The notes under the pieces: generated by a model
The model's database searches: none
The model's input: the letters and a program-made list of their open reading frames with translations, nothing else
Told to the model about the DNA's origin: nothing
Translations under genes and position numbers: made by a program
Shown: positions 1 to 11,400 of the stretch, in pieces
Layout: the number at the start of each line of letters is the position of its first letter
Position numbering within the stretch: the stretch's first letter is position 1
Assembly: GCA_038496445.1 (NCBI GenBank)
Contig: JALMLS010000322.1
Span: 620,001-684,000 of the forward strand
Source of the DNA: Trichosphaerium sp. ATCC 40318
Taxonomy: Eukaryota; Discosea; Flabellinia; Trichosidae
DNA length: 64,000 nt
Reading direction: 5' to 3'

Positions 1-2278
1 GAATGCGAATTATGTAGCAATTGCACATTCCAAAACAATACAGCACTGAGATATGGAAACGATAGAGCATCAGGTAAGTCCAAAAACCCTAACAAAACGT
101 CAAAAATCTCTTCCATTGGCATACTTAAAGCTTTTCTCAGTCTCGCAGCTTTTTACGTAAAGATTCATAGTATCTATCAATGATTTTTGCTTTTTTTCAC
201 TGTGATTTCATGTCACGTGTTTTTTCTTTTGCTGTAAGGTGTCAATTTTTAATTTTTTCTTTAGCTCCAATTTCGCTTGTTTTTACCACAATTTCGAAAC
301 CTAAGTGTGTTGGTGATTTCTTGACTGTTTTGATTGAACTAAAAGACATGTTTAACCAAACGTTTGGGTCTTCCAATACGAGTGATCTCTTTACCTATAC
401 CCTCCAAGCAACTCCTGAAGCAATCTTAAAACCAAACACTGGAATAGTAAGTTCAGCATACTTCTAAGCGTCTAGGAAGCTCTCTGACTCCTTTTCTCTA
501 GATCAGCTTTCTTGGAGGCACTGAAGTTAAAGTACTAATTGAAGGAACAGGTGGTGTTGAGTATTTTATTCAAGTAGAAGTATCAAGAGATTTCAACATG
601 GCGAACCAGAGCGTTTATATACCTTTTTGTGAAGGTACTTCTTTTTTAGCTCCTTTTTTGATACGTCTAATCTTATTGAACCTATAGAATTCCTTGAATC
701 TGATTCTGCTCTGGGTACAATTGTGTACACCTTAACTACAATTGCCATGATCGTTGTTCTTGGCGCAAGTACGTAAAATGCGTTTTCTTATTTTTTTCTT
801 ACTTGTGTTTATAGTGTTATTAACAGTACTATTGTGGCGTACCAACGCCATCATTCAGGTACAAAAAGCACACAGAGTCACACAATATTAATACATACTT
901 TTTTTAGTATTCATCTCCAATGTTTCTTTTGATGTTTCTTTTCGGATGTCTGTTGATGCTAATCAGCAACTACTTAAGTGTTGGACAAGCAAACGAAGCG
1001 CTTTGTATAGTACCTGTATTCTTCTTGAGTCTTGGGTGCGTATATACTTCCTTTGGGGTACTACACTATACATGTCTTACTAAATACAAGGTTGACATTG
1101 ATGTACAGCCCGTTGATTGCGAAGAACTATAGAATGTATGCTATTTTTTCAAACAAGAAAATGGAGCATCGTCATATTTCTGATTTCGTATTGTTACGAT
1201 ACGTTGGTATTATGGTAGCGATTCAACTGGTAAGCTTACTAATTCTTTTATTTGTATCTCTTCTAATATGCGATAAAGATTATTGATTTGCTTTGGGCTA
1301 TATTAACACCTCCAGATGTTCAAGGATTTCATTGTAATTACAATGAAAAGGCATTGTTAGCTGTAGCTTTTTTTTATATTGTACGAAGCGATAATCTATG
1401 GCTTTTCTTTTTTTGTACAGTATTGAGCTCTCCGCCCATTTTATTGGCCTATCTATGTATTTGACTTCTCTTTTAGATTATATTATTCTTGGTAGCAGTT
1501 ATTTTATCAATAGGCACAAGGAAGATACCCAAACTACTCCGTGAAACCCAGTACATTGGCTATTTGGTACAATCTCAAAAAAAAAGCAGCATAACATCGC
1601 TGTTTCTCACACTACTGTGTAGACGTATGGGAACTCAATAATAATGATAGCCGCTGTTGTTGGTATGGCATTGTCTATGGGTAGAGTAAGGAACAGAATA
1701 GCAATCGCATGCTTTGCAGTAGTAGCAAGTGTTCTTCAATCCGTAATATTACTTTATTTTTCAAAAATAAAAGCAATCATCACTGGAAAACAAGGTACGT
1801 ATCAAACAAACACACTTAAAAACTCCTCAGTTCAAGGTTGAATGTGATTTAAACGCAACAAACACTCTAAATGCCGATAACAATCTCACTTTATTCTGAT
1901 AACCCTTTTTTTTTCAACGCAGCTTCTTTTGTTGTATTTTTTTTTCAGTCACGTGTTTTTTTTAATAGTTGGTTTGTTTTAGATAGTTATGTTGAACAGA
2001 TGAAAAAAATCAAAGGAAATGACCTAGATAAGCAACTATCTTCACTTAAAATATCTACAAAGACAAATGATACACAACAAGAAGAATCACTTCTTCAGGA
2101 GGTTGTAGAGCTAAGAAAAACTGTAAAGAAGTTAAAAAGCAAGATCGCTAAACAAAAGCAACAAAGTAGACTTATAGTGACTTCAGGAGTATCACTTGCT
2201 CCTTTAGATATTGTAAGTAGAGATGACGAACGCTCAGAATCAGGTAAAATATCAGAAGCAAGCGAAGAAGTCTCATAG
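1..2278 (+). CDS. Class C (family 3) GPCR, 3' part, with beta-helix-type ectodomain and C-terminal coiled coil
   Basis: The gene enters from the left edge. I read exons 1-73, 265-446, 502-634, 688-768, 815-858, 908-1035, 1091-1229, 1279-1380, 1477-1566, 1623-1794 and 1983-2278, with reading frame kept across every junction. The first exon holds a cysteine-rich unit with an NNTA..YGND..AS pattern, as in polymorphic-outer-membrane-protein/beta-helix repeats. A short extracellular region follows, then seven hydrophobic segments. Family 3 marks are the LGLTLMYSPLIAKNYRMYAIF-like stretch before intracellular loop 2 and TRKIPKLLRETQYIGYL near TM5-6. The tail (about 2040-2170) is a Lys/Glu-rich heptad coiled coil, as in GABA-B receptors. 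The likely role is plasma-membrane ligand sensing through G proteins. The ligand is unknown and the N-terminus lies outside the window. Confidence 0.85.
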
Positions 2279-2753
2279 ATTGGCCTGTGAACTTATTGTC
2301 AACTTAATTAAAACAAACCTTGTAATTTGATTTAACTCAAAGCCAGCATTTCCTGTCAATCTCTGAGGAGGGTGCCCATATGTAGACTACAATATGTAAA
2401 AATTATAGCAAATCTAGTAGCCCAAGTGAAGACTACCTCGTACCAACACCTCGCTAATTTAAATATATTGTGTGGATCATCACCACGTTTGAGCAGTAGC
2501 AGAATGCTGTGCTTGCGCTTCACTACCGTCCTATGTTTATCCTCATACAATTAAGTAGGTTCTAGTCATGATTAGGACTCCTGGCTAGATCGGGTTCTTT
2601 CGGGGTAATATTAATGCAGCCTAATAAAATTATGTATGTCGTTAGAAAAAATGATGTAACACAAGATACATGATGAAGAGAAAAGGAGTACTTCAATATT
2701 TTTATTTACAAGTGCGTTTTATATGCTATTAAGTTAATTGATGGGTATAAGGT
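2279..2753. other. Intergenic; no gene recognised
   Basis: Only short chance frames are seen on either strand. None has a family match, signal peptide or convincing splice structure. This is the shared 3' flank of two convergent genes. Confidence 0.5.
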
Positions 2754-3772
2754 TCAAGAGCGTAACCACCACCAAAGCATAAAGCAAATACAAAATGAAA
2801 TAACACCTCCTAGAATTAATTGGTTTTTAAGCTTCTTATTCTTTATGGCGTTTGTTATTGATGTTATAGAACGTTTCATATCGCCTAGTATTATGATTAT
2901 TATTTGCAATACAAAGAAAAAAGAAAAAAATAAAGTCACGTGTCATAAAGACGAGTACAATCACATTTTCATAATTTGTTAAGAACTTTGTTTTTTGACC
3001 AAAAAAAAAACTTGGAAGGGACTTGCAGACTCTATAACACAATAAAATCTCAAACCCTTATGTATGGACATTGTATAATACAACACCTTCAAATTAGGGT
3101 AATAGTTTGAAGGTGTAACTATTGAAGACAAAAAAATAGAGTACAAACAAGAAAAGGTAAAAAAAGAAGAAAAAACCGTTTAATTCTCTAAACGTACTCA
3201 TAGCTGTTGTACGTTTTCTGCTACGTTTTAATGTTTCCTGTTGATTCCTCAGCGCTTGCTTAGTGCCAATCATGTGCCTGTAGAGCCGTTTAGATCTAAA
3301 GTGGACTGAAATGACTGTCATACGGTAATAATTCGTCTGTTGTATTCAGAGCGTTACTCCATGATCTGTGTTCGTCCATAGCAATTGAAACGTCCGCTGA
3401 TGTTTCATTTCTTGATGCGCCTGAGAACAAAGCTGCTCTGTTCTGTTTCTCGAGGATAAAGTCGCGTTGTCTGCGAAAAGTTTGCCGTTTATCACGTAAA
3501 ATTTCCTTATGGTGTTGTATTGTATGACTACTAAGTCCTGATCTACCTAGTTCGTCGTTTACTTTGGAAAGCTAAATTACACTAATGTTAGAGCTGTTTA
3601 TGACGTATTATCGTATAATAACCTCAGCTAGAGCGGTTTCGACATCTCTTAGCGATCTTTCTGCAATATCGTGATCGTTGTCGTCTGAAATGTCTTGAAG
3701 TGAGTGCAGTAGGTACTCCACGCGTCGTTCAAGCGACACGGCCTGTTTTTCTACGTTTCCATTGGATGCCAT
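2754..3772 (-). CDS. GOSR1: Golgi Qb-SNARE, GOS28/GOSR1-like
   Basis: Four exons: 3623-3772, about 3358-3571, 3177-3305 and 2754-2884, giving about 207 residues. GOS28 is a tail-anchored SNARE acting in ER-Golgi and intra-Golgi fusion. The sequence shows an N-terminal helical part, the HHKEILRDKRQTFRRQRDF segment that matches the GOS28 'HRDIL.D' region, a SNARE motif (HMIGTKQALRNQQETLKRS), and a C-terminal anchor that opens KNQLILGGVISFC, very close to GOS28 'RDSLILGGVIG.C'. It ends right after the anchor, as tail-anchored proteins do. The exon 2/3 junction has two possible donors, 34 nt apart. I prefer the one giving a 52-nt intron because the spacing then fits the family. Membrin or Vti1 is less likely. 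Confidence 0.75.
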
Positions 3773-4133
3773 TGCAGTGTCAACGTAGTCAACGTCAGCA
3801 ACATTATTTTAAGTCAAACTAGACTTAGTTATTCAGATAAGCATGTTTTCCAGGCAAGTTTGAATACGAGATCAGGATAGCATTTTTGTCAGTAAAGTGG
3901 ACAGAATAAGTCAATTCATTGACCATATTGTCTACTTATAACCATCAATGACTTTTGTTGCACGTGACACTTTGTTCATGTCATTTTCGGTTTTAGCCTC
4001 AACACTGCCATGTACAGTACGCAATTCTGGCTTTTAGGTGGCCTTGTTGCACCTGAAAACTCATGAACCAAAAATTATGTATTCACATAAGCCATGCACG
4101 TAGCGAAAAAAAAAGACAATCATTTTTGGAAAC
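3773..4133. other. Intergenic; no gene recognised
   Basis: Upstream flank of the SNARE gene. No open frame with recognisable content. Short frames resembling exons (about 3993-4080) are broken by stops. Confidence 0.4.
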
Positions 4134-4333
4134 ATTGTTTTTTTTTGCTACTAGGTAATTATGGAGTTAAATACAACTCACTTATTGTGTTGGTGCAGCT
4201 GTGGTTCATCCTGTTCGGACTGGTATTTTTGCCATCTCTATTTAAGCTTTGATTGAACAAACTTGTATAACAGACTTAATTCCGGCAGTGTCGCGGAATA
4301 CTGTTTGTTGTATGACAACTTAAGACAACAACA
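4134..4333 (+). repeat. Local dispersed repeat, copy A
   Basis: About 200 nt that is nearly identical to 8196-8476, 4 kb away in the same orientation. It starts at a T-run followed by a CTAGGT acceptor-like site and runs to TATGACAACTTAAGACAACAAC. Copy A lacks the roughly 80-nt segment present in copy B. One frame encodes a hydrophobic stretch (NSLIVLVQLWFILFGLVFLP), so the repeat may derive from an exon of a membrane-protein gene, but no full gene could be built. Confidence 0.8.
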
Positions 4334-4454
4334 CTCTTATCGTTATTCTTACAGGGCTGGTTTAAAACCAGTTGGATCACGTAATAGTAGAAATGGATCT
4401 ACTGACGATAAAAAGGAGATGAAGCCCCTGTTACCAATTGAAGAAGCGTTTTGA
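4263..4454 (+). CDS. Possible 3' exon of an unrecognised membrane protein
   Basis: A frame ends in a polar, charged tail (SRNSRNGSTDDKKEMKPLLP, then IEEAF and stop). It lies directly downstream of the hydrophobic frame in repeat copy A, and a TTCTTACAG acceptor-like site sits before it. Together they look like a last TM segment plus a cytoplasmic tail. I could not join the two in phase with a consensus donor, so this may be a remnant. No family is recognised. Confidence 0.25.
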   Translation: MYNRLNSGSVAEYCLLYDNLRQQHSYRYSYRAGLKPVGSRNSRNGSTDDKKEMKPLLPIEEAF

Positions 4455-5061
4455 AGAGTCGAAACAATTGAACTTTCGAAGAAAAAAATAAAAAAAAAAT
4501 AAAATAGGCACTCTCCTTTTTATCATCATCACTGTTGCACAAGTACTGAATAAAAAACGTTATGCAATGAATTCACTATAAGGTTGATGTCCCAACTTAC
4601 TCCATCCAATATCTTATAATAGTAAAGAGATATGTAGGACTCAATATTGCAAGTGACATTGCACTTGGTATTTTTTTTTTATTACAACTGTACCTGTAGT
4701 TTATGTATGAAGTCCTATCTGGAAATTGTAATTTTATTCAATAATCTTTGTCGCACAATATCGCATGGAAATAAGCGCTGGTTCAGATGGACATTTGGGT
4801 TAGGGGTGCTGAATAATACTTTGTTATTACAACTAGTTAGTATGTTGAAACAAAACTTGATAGGTGACACATGTTCATATCAGTCATTCAGCAATGTCTT
4901 TGTTCAAAAGATAGTAGTACAGTATTTCACGGTCTCATTGAATGATTAACATTGGTTGCGCAATACTACATCCTAAATGTACTTATAGTAATATCACAAG
5001 TACTTACACAATTGAATTCATAAGTTTATTGTAGTGTCACTTTGATTTGTGACGTTATTAT
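4455..5061. other. Intergenic; no gene recognised
   Basis: The frame at 4647-4949 has no family signal and lacks codon texture like the neighbours. The stretch is the 3' flank of the F-box/LRR gene. Confidence 0.4.
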
Positions 5062-6228
5062 TTATTCTCTTGTTACTACAGTTCCAACTACGTTTATACG
5101 TTTTGTCCCAACAAGCCCTTTGATGCCTCCATTGGTTACTGAAGTATAGTTGAGGTAAATAGTATGAACGCCAACAAGTGCTTTAACACCTTCATCTGTT
5201 ACTGAAGTGCTATTGAGGTAAATAGTATGAACGCCAGCAAGTGCTTTGACACCTTCATCTGTTACTAAAGTGTTATCGAGGTGAATAGTATGAACTCCAG
5301 CAAGTGCTTTAACACCTTCATCTGTCACTACGGTACGATGAAGGCTAATATAATGAACTCCTGCAAGAGGTTTGACACCTTCATCAGTTACTTTAGTACC
5401 GGCAAGGTGAATACTATGAACACCAGAAAGTGCTTTAACGCCTTCATCTGTTACTGAAGTGTTATTGAGGTTAATTTTATGAACGCCAGAAAGTGCTTTT
5501 ACGCCTTCATCTGTTACTGAAGTGTTACTGAGGCAAATGGTATGAACGCCAGCAAGTGCCTTAACGCTTTCGTCAGTTACTGAAGTATTATTGAGGTAAA
5601 TAGTATGAACGCCAGCAAGTGGTTTGACACCTTCATCTGTTACTGAAGTGCTATTGAGGTAAATACTATGAACGCCAGCAAGTGCTTTAACACCTTCATC
5701 TGTTACTGAAGTGTTATTGAGGTAAATAGTATGAACGCCAGCAAGTGCTTTTACACCTTTGCCTGTTACTGAAGTATGATTGAGGATAATAGCATGAACG
5801 CCAGCAAGTGCTTTAATGCCTTCGTCAGTTACTGAAGTGCCTTCAAGTGCAATAATATGAACGCCAGCAAGTGCTTTAATGCCTTCGTCAGTTACTGTAG
5901 CGTAGTCTAGGTCTATAGTATGAACTCCAGCAAATTGTTTGATGATGGCTTCGTCAAAATCACATGAGGTAAGGTCTATCCAGGTGTTTTTCAGAATCCC
6001 ACGATGTTTTACAACTGATTTTACTTGGTCTGCAGTTTTAACCCTGATAGCGGTGTATCCGATAACGTCATGAACAATAGAAGCGAATAAACGACAGGTT
6101 TGACAAGCTGCAAATCGTGATTTGGATGATGTTTGAAGCAAAATATGCGTTAATATCTCCGTAGGTAGATGCAACAAATTATAGCGTGCGATGTTGTCGA
6201 TTTTATAACATGTTGAAATAGGAAGCAT
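5062..6228 (-). CDS. F-box/leucine-rich-repeat protein with 21-residue repeats
   Basis: A single intronless frame of 388 residues. An F-box lies at about residues 17-55 (LLHLPTEILTHILLQTSSKS, then a CQTCRLFASIV core). About 14 tandem repeats of 21 residues follow, consensus ALAGVHTIYLNNTSVTDEGVK, visible as a 63-nt DNA period. F-box proteins link a substrate-binding domain to an SCF ubiquitin ligase through Skp1; here the LRR would be the substrate arm. The repeats differ mostly at the two residues before the conserved L and in the xxT position. That fits recent duplication of repeat units with selection on the exposed face. The lack of introns is unlike the neighbours. The substrate is unknown. 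Confidence 0.9.
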   Translation of the reverse strand: MLPISTCYKIDNIARYNLLHLPTEILTHILLQTSSKSRFAACQTCRLFASIVHDVIGYTAIRVKTADQVKSVVKHRGILKNTWIDLTSCDFDEAIIKQFAGVHTIDLDYATVTDEGIKALAGVHIIALEGTSVTDEGIKALAGVHAIILNHTSVTGKGVKALAGVHTIYLNNTSVTDEGVKALAGVHSIYLNSTSVTDEGVKPLAGVHTIYLNNTSVTDESVKALAGVHTICLSNTSVTDEGVKALSGVHKINLNNTSVTDEGVKALSGVHSIHLAGTKVTDEGVKPLAGVHYISLHRTVVTDEGVKALAGVHTIHLDNTLVTDEGVKALAGVHTIYLNSTSVTDEGVKALVGVHTIYLNYTSVTNGGIKGLVGTKRINVVGTVVTRE

Positions 6229-7475
6229 TGTATATCTTTGTGATGGTATTAAGGACGTCTCTAATGGTTAAAATGTACTTTTATACGCCAATATCTAGAA
6301 TGGAGGCGGTATGTGCTGCGAAAGGAGCGTTTAGGCTGTGATATTAAGGTACGAGTACAAGTTAAGTAGCCTGTTCGTACAAAAAAAATTACGTTCTTTT
6401 CACAAAAACGTTGACCAATGACAACTGAAACGTGCAACGTCACCATGTTCAATATGCATGCTTTCCAAGTATTTCCACGAAGATATTCACAGCGAACTTT
6501 GACGAAATACACAAGTGTATTTTTTGATTGTGTGTTTCTCTGAATGTACTAATGCTATTATCCTACAAGTACGGTAACGTCTCTCTTACACGTATTCTCA
6601 TCTTTTGTGCCCTTTAACGTTTCAACAACATTAATACCGCTACATTGGTTACCTATTCCAATAGTTTAAAAGTCGATTAGCGCTAAATAAAACGCAAAAA
6701 GACGTTACAATGGTACTTATTGTCTTTTTTTAATTTAATTTGTAGATCGTTCAGAAATCTTATTTTAAGCTATTTCCGTCCTATTTGGAATAGGGCAAGT
6801 ACCAAAATGACCCCTTCCTCTGCAGATACAAGTGTGTATACTACAGAAACGCCCATGAATAAGATGTAATAAAACAGCAATAAGCAATACAAACTGTAGA
6901 ATAAAAACGACAAATGTATTGTGTGTCATTAGTAAGTAATATGTGAAACACAGAGTACGCTATGATCAAGTTGCGAAGTCAGTTTTGATAATAAGAACGT
7001 ATCTAATAGAGTGTAGGCGCATAAAAGCTCTTGGACGGCGCATGTAATCTCACATACTGAAATACGACTTCAGGCCTTTTGTCTTTGTAGTCAAACTACA
7101 ATTGCCAATCAGACTGGCAATGCTTACCTTTTCAAATATAACATTTCCAATAGCAACATGCACGCGGCACCAACCAACAAGCTACTTTGACATCGCAATA
7201 TTTCCGCACGTGATAAACCGACCTATGCCTCAAAGCACGTGTAGGAGATCATCGAACAACTTTATCAATTAACAAGGATACGAAACTAAGCCTCAGATAA
7301 AGCTCGAATTAAGGCTAAACTGTCATAAGCAATCCAGTGTTTTTCGTCAAGCACTTTCTTGTTAACATTTGAAGCACTACCCGTTCAACGAAAATGGAGT
7401 CAACAGCAAGGTCAGCATTGACGATACATCTTTCCAAACTCTTGATTGCTAAAACCACGCAACAGATACGAAAAT
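6229..7475. other. Intergenic between divergent F-box/LRR loci
   Basis: About 1.25 kb between the intact gene and its decayed relative on the other strand. Frames at 6261-6512 and 7315-7536 (both minus) have no recognised content. No RNA gene was seen. Confidence 0.4.
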
Positions 7476-8092
7476 GAACCCACACGCCTTGTGGATCTCC
7501 CACCAGAACTATTAGCAATGCTTTTGGAGAAAACAACCGATAAAACGCTTCACCGTTGTAGCTTGTTGTCTAACACTCTCATCTATTATTCATAGCATCA
7601 TTGGGTTTAAAAGAGCAAATCTAACCAGAGTGTCAATGGTTTCCAATCTGTCGTCAATGCCAGGTACTTAAAAACACGAGACTTAAAATAAACCTCAAGT
7701 TTCTTAAATACGATAAAGCCGTAGAAGCTTTAAAGTATATTGAAGGTGTAAAACACGTTGACTTGTCACGTGGCATGATAGTAGCGAAAGGACTAAAACA
7801 CTTGTCCGGTGTTCATACTATTAGCTTGTCTTCAACAAAACTTAGTGGTTGGGGTCTAAAGTACTTGTCTGGCGTTCATGACATCAACCTTTCAAGTACC
7901 AAAATACGTGATCAACACTTAAAACATATATCTGGAGTCCATACAATAGATTTATCTAACACACGTGTAACAGAGCTAGCAGCACTTTCTGGAGTTCATA
8001 CGATTAACTTGTCACGTACAAAAATAAGTGGTTCTAACATCAACTTTAATACTGTTTCCTGCCCAGTATTTGATGATATAGTTGAGGTATGA
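7476..8092 (+). pseudogene. F-box/LRR relative, probably decayed
   Basis: An F-box-like stretch at about 7491-7585 (VDLPPELLAMLLEKTTDKTL) is followed by stops. A second frame from about 7655 to 8092 reads CRQCQVLKNTRL.., then four to five LRR units of the GVHTISLSSTKLSGWGLKYL type, the same family as the 5.1-6.2 kb gene. The F-box and LRR frames differ, there is no ATG in frame before the F-box, and the LRR array is short. Either an intron around 7590-7650 joins them or the gene is broken. I favour a decayed copy, although the LRR frame itself stays open to its stop. Confidence 0.6.
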
Positions 8093-8195
8093 AACTAAAA
8101 ATTGGATGATTCTGTCCATGTGAAAGCAAAATTCAAAAGGTTCAGTTTATGTTGGACACTTTACCTGTTTTAGGACACTTTTCATGTTTGACTAA

Positions 8196-8476
8196 TTGTT
8201 TTTTTTTTGTTACTAGGTGATTATGGAGTTAAATACAACTCACTTCTTGTGTTGGTGCAGCTGTGGTTCATTTCCTATAAAGATCCTAAACCGTGTATGC
8301 TGGTCAATACCGGTTTATACTGAAAAAAAGGTACTAAACTGGATATTTTGATCCTGTTCGGGCTGTTATTTTTGCCATCTCTATTTAAGCGTTGATTGAA
8401 CAACTTGTATAACAGACTTAATTCCGGCAGTGGTCGCAGAATACTTGTTTATTGTATGACAACTTAAGACAACAAC
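8196..8476 (+). repeat. Local dispersed repeat, copy B, with an internal insert
   Basis: It matches 4134-4333 over its full length apart from an extra stretch of about 80 nt (about 8271-8351). The insert contains an AAACCG...CGGTTT inverted repeat, so it may be a small inserted element, or copy A may have lost it. The right end overlaps the last codons of the minus-strand surface-protein gene, whose stop is at 8464. Confidence 0.75.
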
Positions 8477-11400
8477 AAAAGAAGAGTGACAAGATACAAG
8501 TTCATTTTCATCATCAACAAAAGAGTGTCACTTGTATCTGTAGGTGGCGCGGTTGTTTGAGGTGGAACAATAGTTTGAGGCGGAGCAGTAGTTTGAGGTG
8601 GAGCGGTAGTTTCTGGCGGAAGTGTAGTTGTTGGAGGAGTAGTGGTTGAAAGTATACAGACCATCGACTGTTCACACGTGTTTTTAGCTGGTGAAGTGCT
8701 TGTTGCATTACTTTGTTTATACAATAAAGTTAGGAAGAAAGAGTTGTTATGTATTGTTTTAGAACGCACGTGAAAACACAACTTGATGTTAAGCATCTGT
8801 TATCAGGGTTACATTCGATTGTTCCTGATATGCAACCCAAAACTCTAAATAATCGTTATTGCCAGAGCTTTGTACATGTTGTCACCAAGTCTATAAATAG
8901 ATCACTTACGGATGACAAGTAGCTTTTTGACAAGGTAATATTGCGCTTTGATTTGGACATTCAATTGGGGAGTGTACACATCCAAGTATTGGGCTAGAGA
9001 CAACAAAGCAAACAAGTTAGTATAACGTAACGTTACGTAATAAAATAACAAATGAAAAGAACGTACTCACAGAAGTCGTTAGTGCAAATATTGTTATCGT
9101 CGCATACTTCTACATGTTTAATTGGTGTATTAACGCACATACCCTGTGGAGAAAACGAGAAGTCACACGTATCAATGGTACACCTTTGAAAAAGATGAGG
9201 TGTTAGGGAAAGGATTAAGGTCAACAAAAAGCTGTTGAACTTACTCATTCAAGTCATCACATAAATCAATGGTACCACATTCGCCAGATACAGGATCACA
9301 AGTGGCTTCAAAACAGCTGTTAGACGTGGTACATCTGTCCGTTTTATAGCATCCTGTCGTAGTGTTACAGCTATGTATTGAGCAGACATCTCCATCGTCA
9401 CAGTTTTTGGGTGTGTAGAAACACCCTGTATCCCTGAGAAAGTGTTAACTAAACCAACAAAGCATGTTTAAGAGATCACATACGGATCACAAGAAGCTTC
9501 TTCACACTCGTTTCTTGGTTCACAAACAATGTCTTCTGATATACATCCAGTATTTGGATCACATGAATCAAGTTTACACCTGTTTTGGCTATCGCAATCA
9601 ACTGGAGTACCTATACATGTACCGCTTGCACTATCGCAAGTATCCACAATACACTTTGAATCGCTTATTAAAACAATTAGTACCACTATATTATTGTACA
9701 CAAGCAAAAGCACGTACGTGTTGCACTTTGTTGTATTTCTTAGGTTACAGTTCATAGCTGGAGCATTGACATCGCAGTAGGCTTCCAGACACATATCAGT
9801 CTATGTCAATTGTAAGGGTATAAATAGATGTATACGTACTGCTAGTGCTTGAGATAGAACTGTAGAACAATTGGCTGTCTCACAAGTTCCGCAATCAATT
9901 GGAGTGCTTATACACATCCCATTAGAAGGATTACAGCTATCTGAGGTACAATCATCACCATCATCACAAACCTTGTCTCTCACAATACAACCAAGTGTTG
10001 CTAAAGAAACAGCAAGTAAATACATAATGAGCAACCTTTTTTGTGTCCGTACAATCGCAAGAGTAAGTTTTACAAGGATCAGTTCCAGTACAATTCTTGT
10101 TTAACAATGTACAGCCTGAAAAAGAGCTATTAATAAAAATTCGAAGAATAAAAAAGACCATCAAGTGTACCACTGTTTGGATCGCAAAAGGAAATCATGC
10201 ACTTGTTATATGTAGAGCAGTCTCTTTTTGTTCTCTCGCACCCGATATCGCTATAACATTGATGGATCCAACATGCGTTCTAACAGTTGTTAGATTGAAT
10301 AAACACTTTAGCTGAAATAGTTTTTTGTACTTGTGTAAACGCAGGTGCTCTATCCCTACACGTTGCATTATTTATAGCGCTAGATACACACCCATTAGGT
10401 TCTCTACACTGCACCTCTATACATTTGTCCGCGGTAGGACAGACTCTTGGCTTGCTAAAGCACTAGATGTTAAGTCAGCGAATGCAAAATATAACAAGGT
10501 ACATACTCCAATTTTAGGAAGGCAAAAGTTATCAGTACACGCCAAATCATCGTGGCATTGGCTGGAATGGTCTGTAAATACACATCCGACTTTGGTTTTT
10601 GTTAGAAAGGTTAAAGGGTTATCAATATTTGTACTGTTTGGATTGCATGTATCAGTAGTGCACAAACTATCGTCATCACAAACTAGAGGTACTTGAACAC
10701 ATCCATGTCCGTTTTCCTCACATACAGATTCATGACATCTATCTTTTGGAGAGCAACTTGATGTACACTCGCATTTTCGACCACATGAACAAAAACCTTT
10801 ACAAGATGGACCACAGTCATTGTCTAAACAAAAAAAAGGTGTCAACATGTATATTTTTTCTTTCGAAATGCTTTTTCTTACTACTGCGGCAAATACGGCC
10901 ATGAATATCGTTTAACTTGGCATTAATGTCAGTAGAATCTACGACAAAGAGGGTTACACTCAAAATTAGTGTGGGTATATTTGTGTACTGTCTAAAGCAA
11001 TAGAGTCTTCAGGATATTGTGACGAAATAAGTCTCATATCACTTTCAGATGTGCTTCCACCAATCGAAATAGATACCATCAATGATCCTCTGTCACGGAT
11101 TTTATTCGTCCATTCTTGGAGATGATCACGAGCACCTCTAAGGAAACGAACATTAGTACATACCAAAGACACAAAGAACTCACAATCCAGGGCCCTCACA
11201 GCAAGCGTTTGAACATGGAATACCATCTTGGCAACATTCACTGATATCACAAGGGCGGTTGTTTGTACTTGTCAAAAATGTGGCGACAACACTGGGTATG
11301 TTTTGTCGCCGATTTGTGTCAAGTTCTTCATTAGCGAGCTGTAATCCGCAACCAATACAAGTGAAACCATCACCTGTTCTGTTCATATCTAGTACACGCG

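Noticed and set aside
2750-2770. GGTTCAAG as a tRNA B-box
   Set aside because: It is the stop region of the Golgi SNARE gene, with no tRNA fold.
7315-7536. Minus-strand frame over the F-box region
   Set aside because: It is the antisense shadow of the plus-strand F-box frame (LPPELLAMLL) and has no family signal of its own.
9464-10696. Several plus-strand frames inside the surface-protein gene
   Set aside because: They are antisense to the CTDC repeats; the minus frames carry the regular cysteine pattern.
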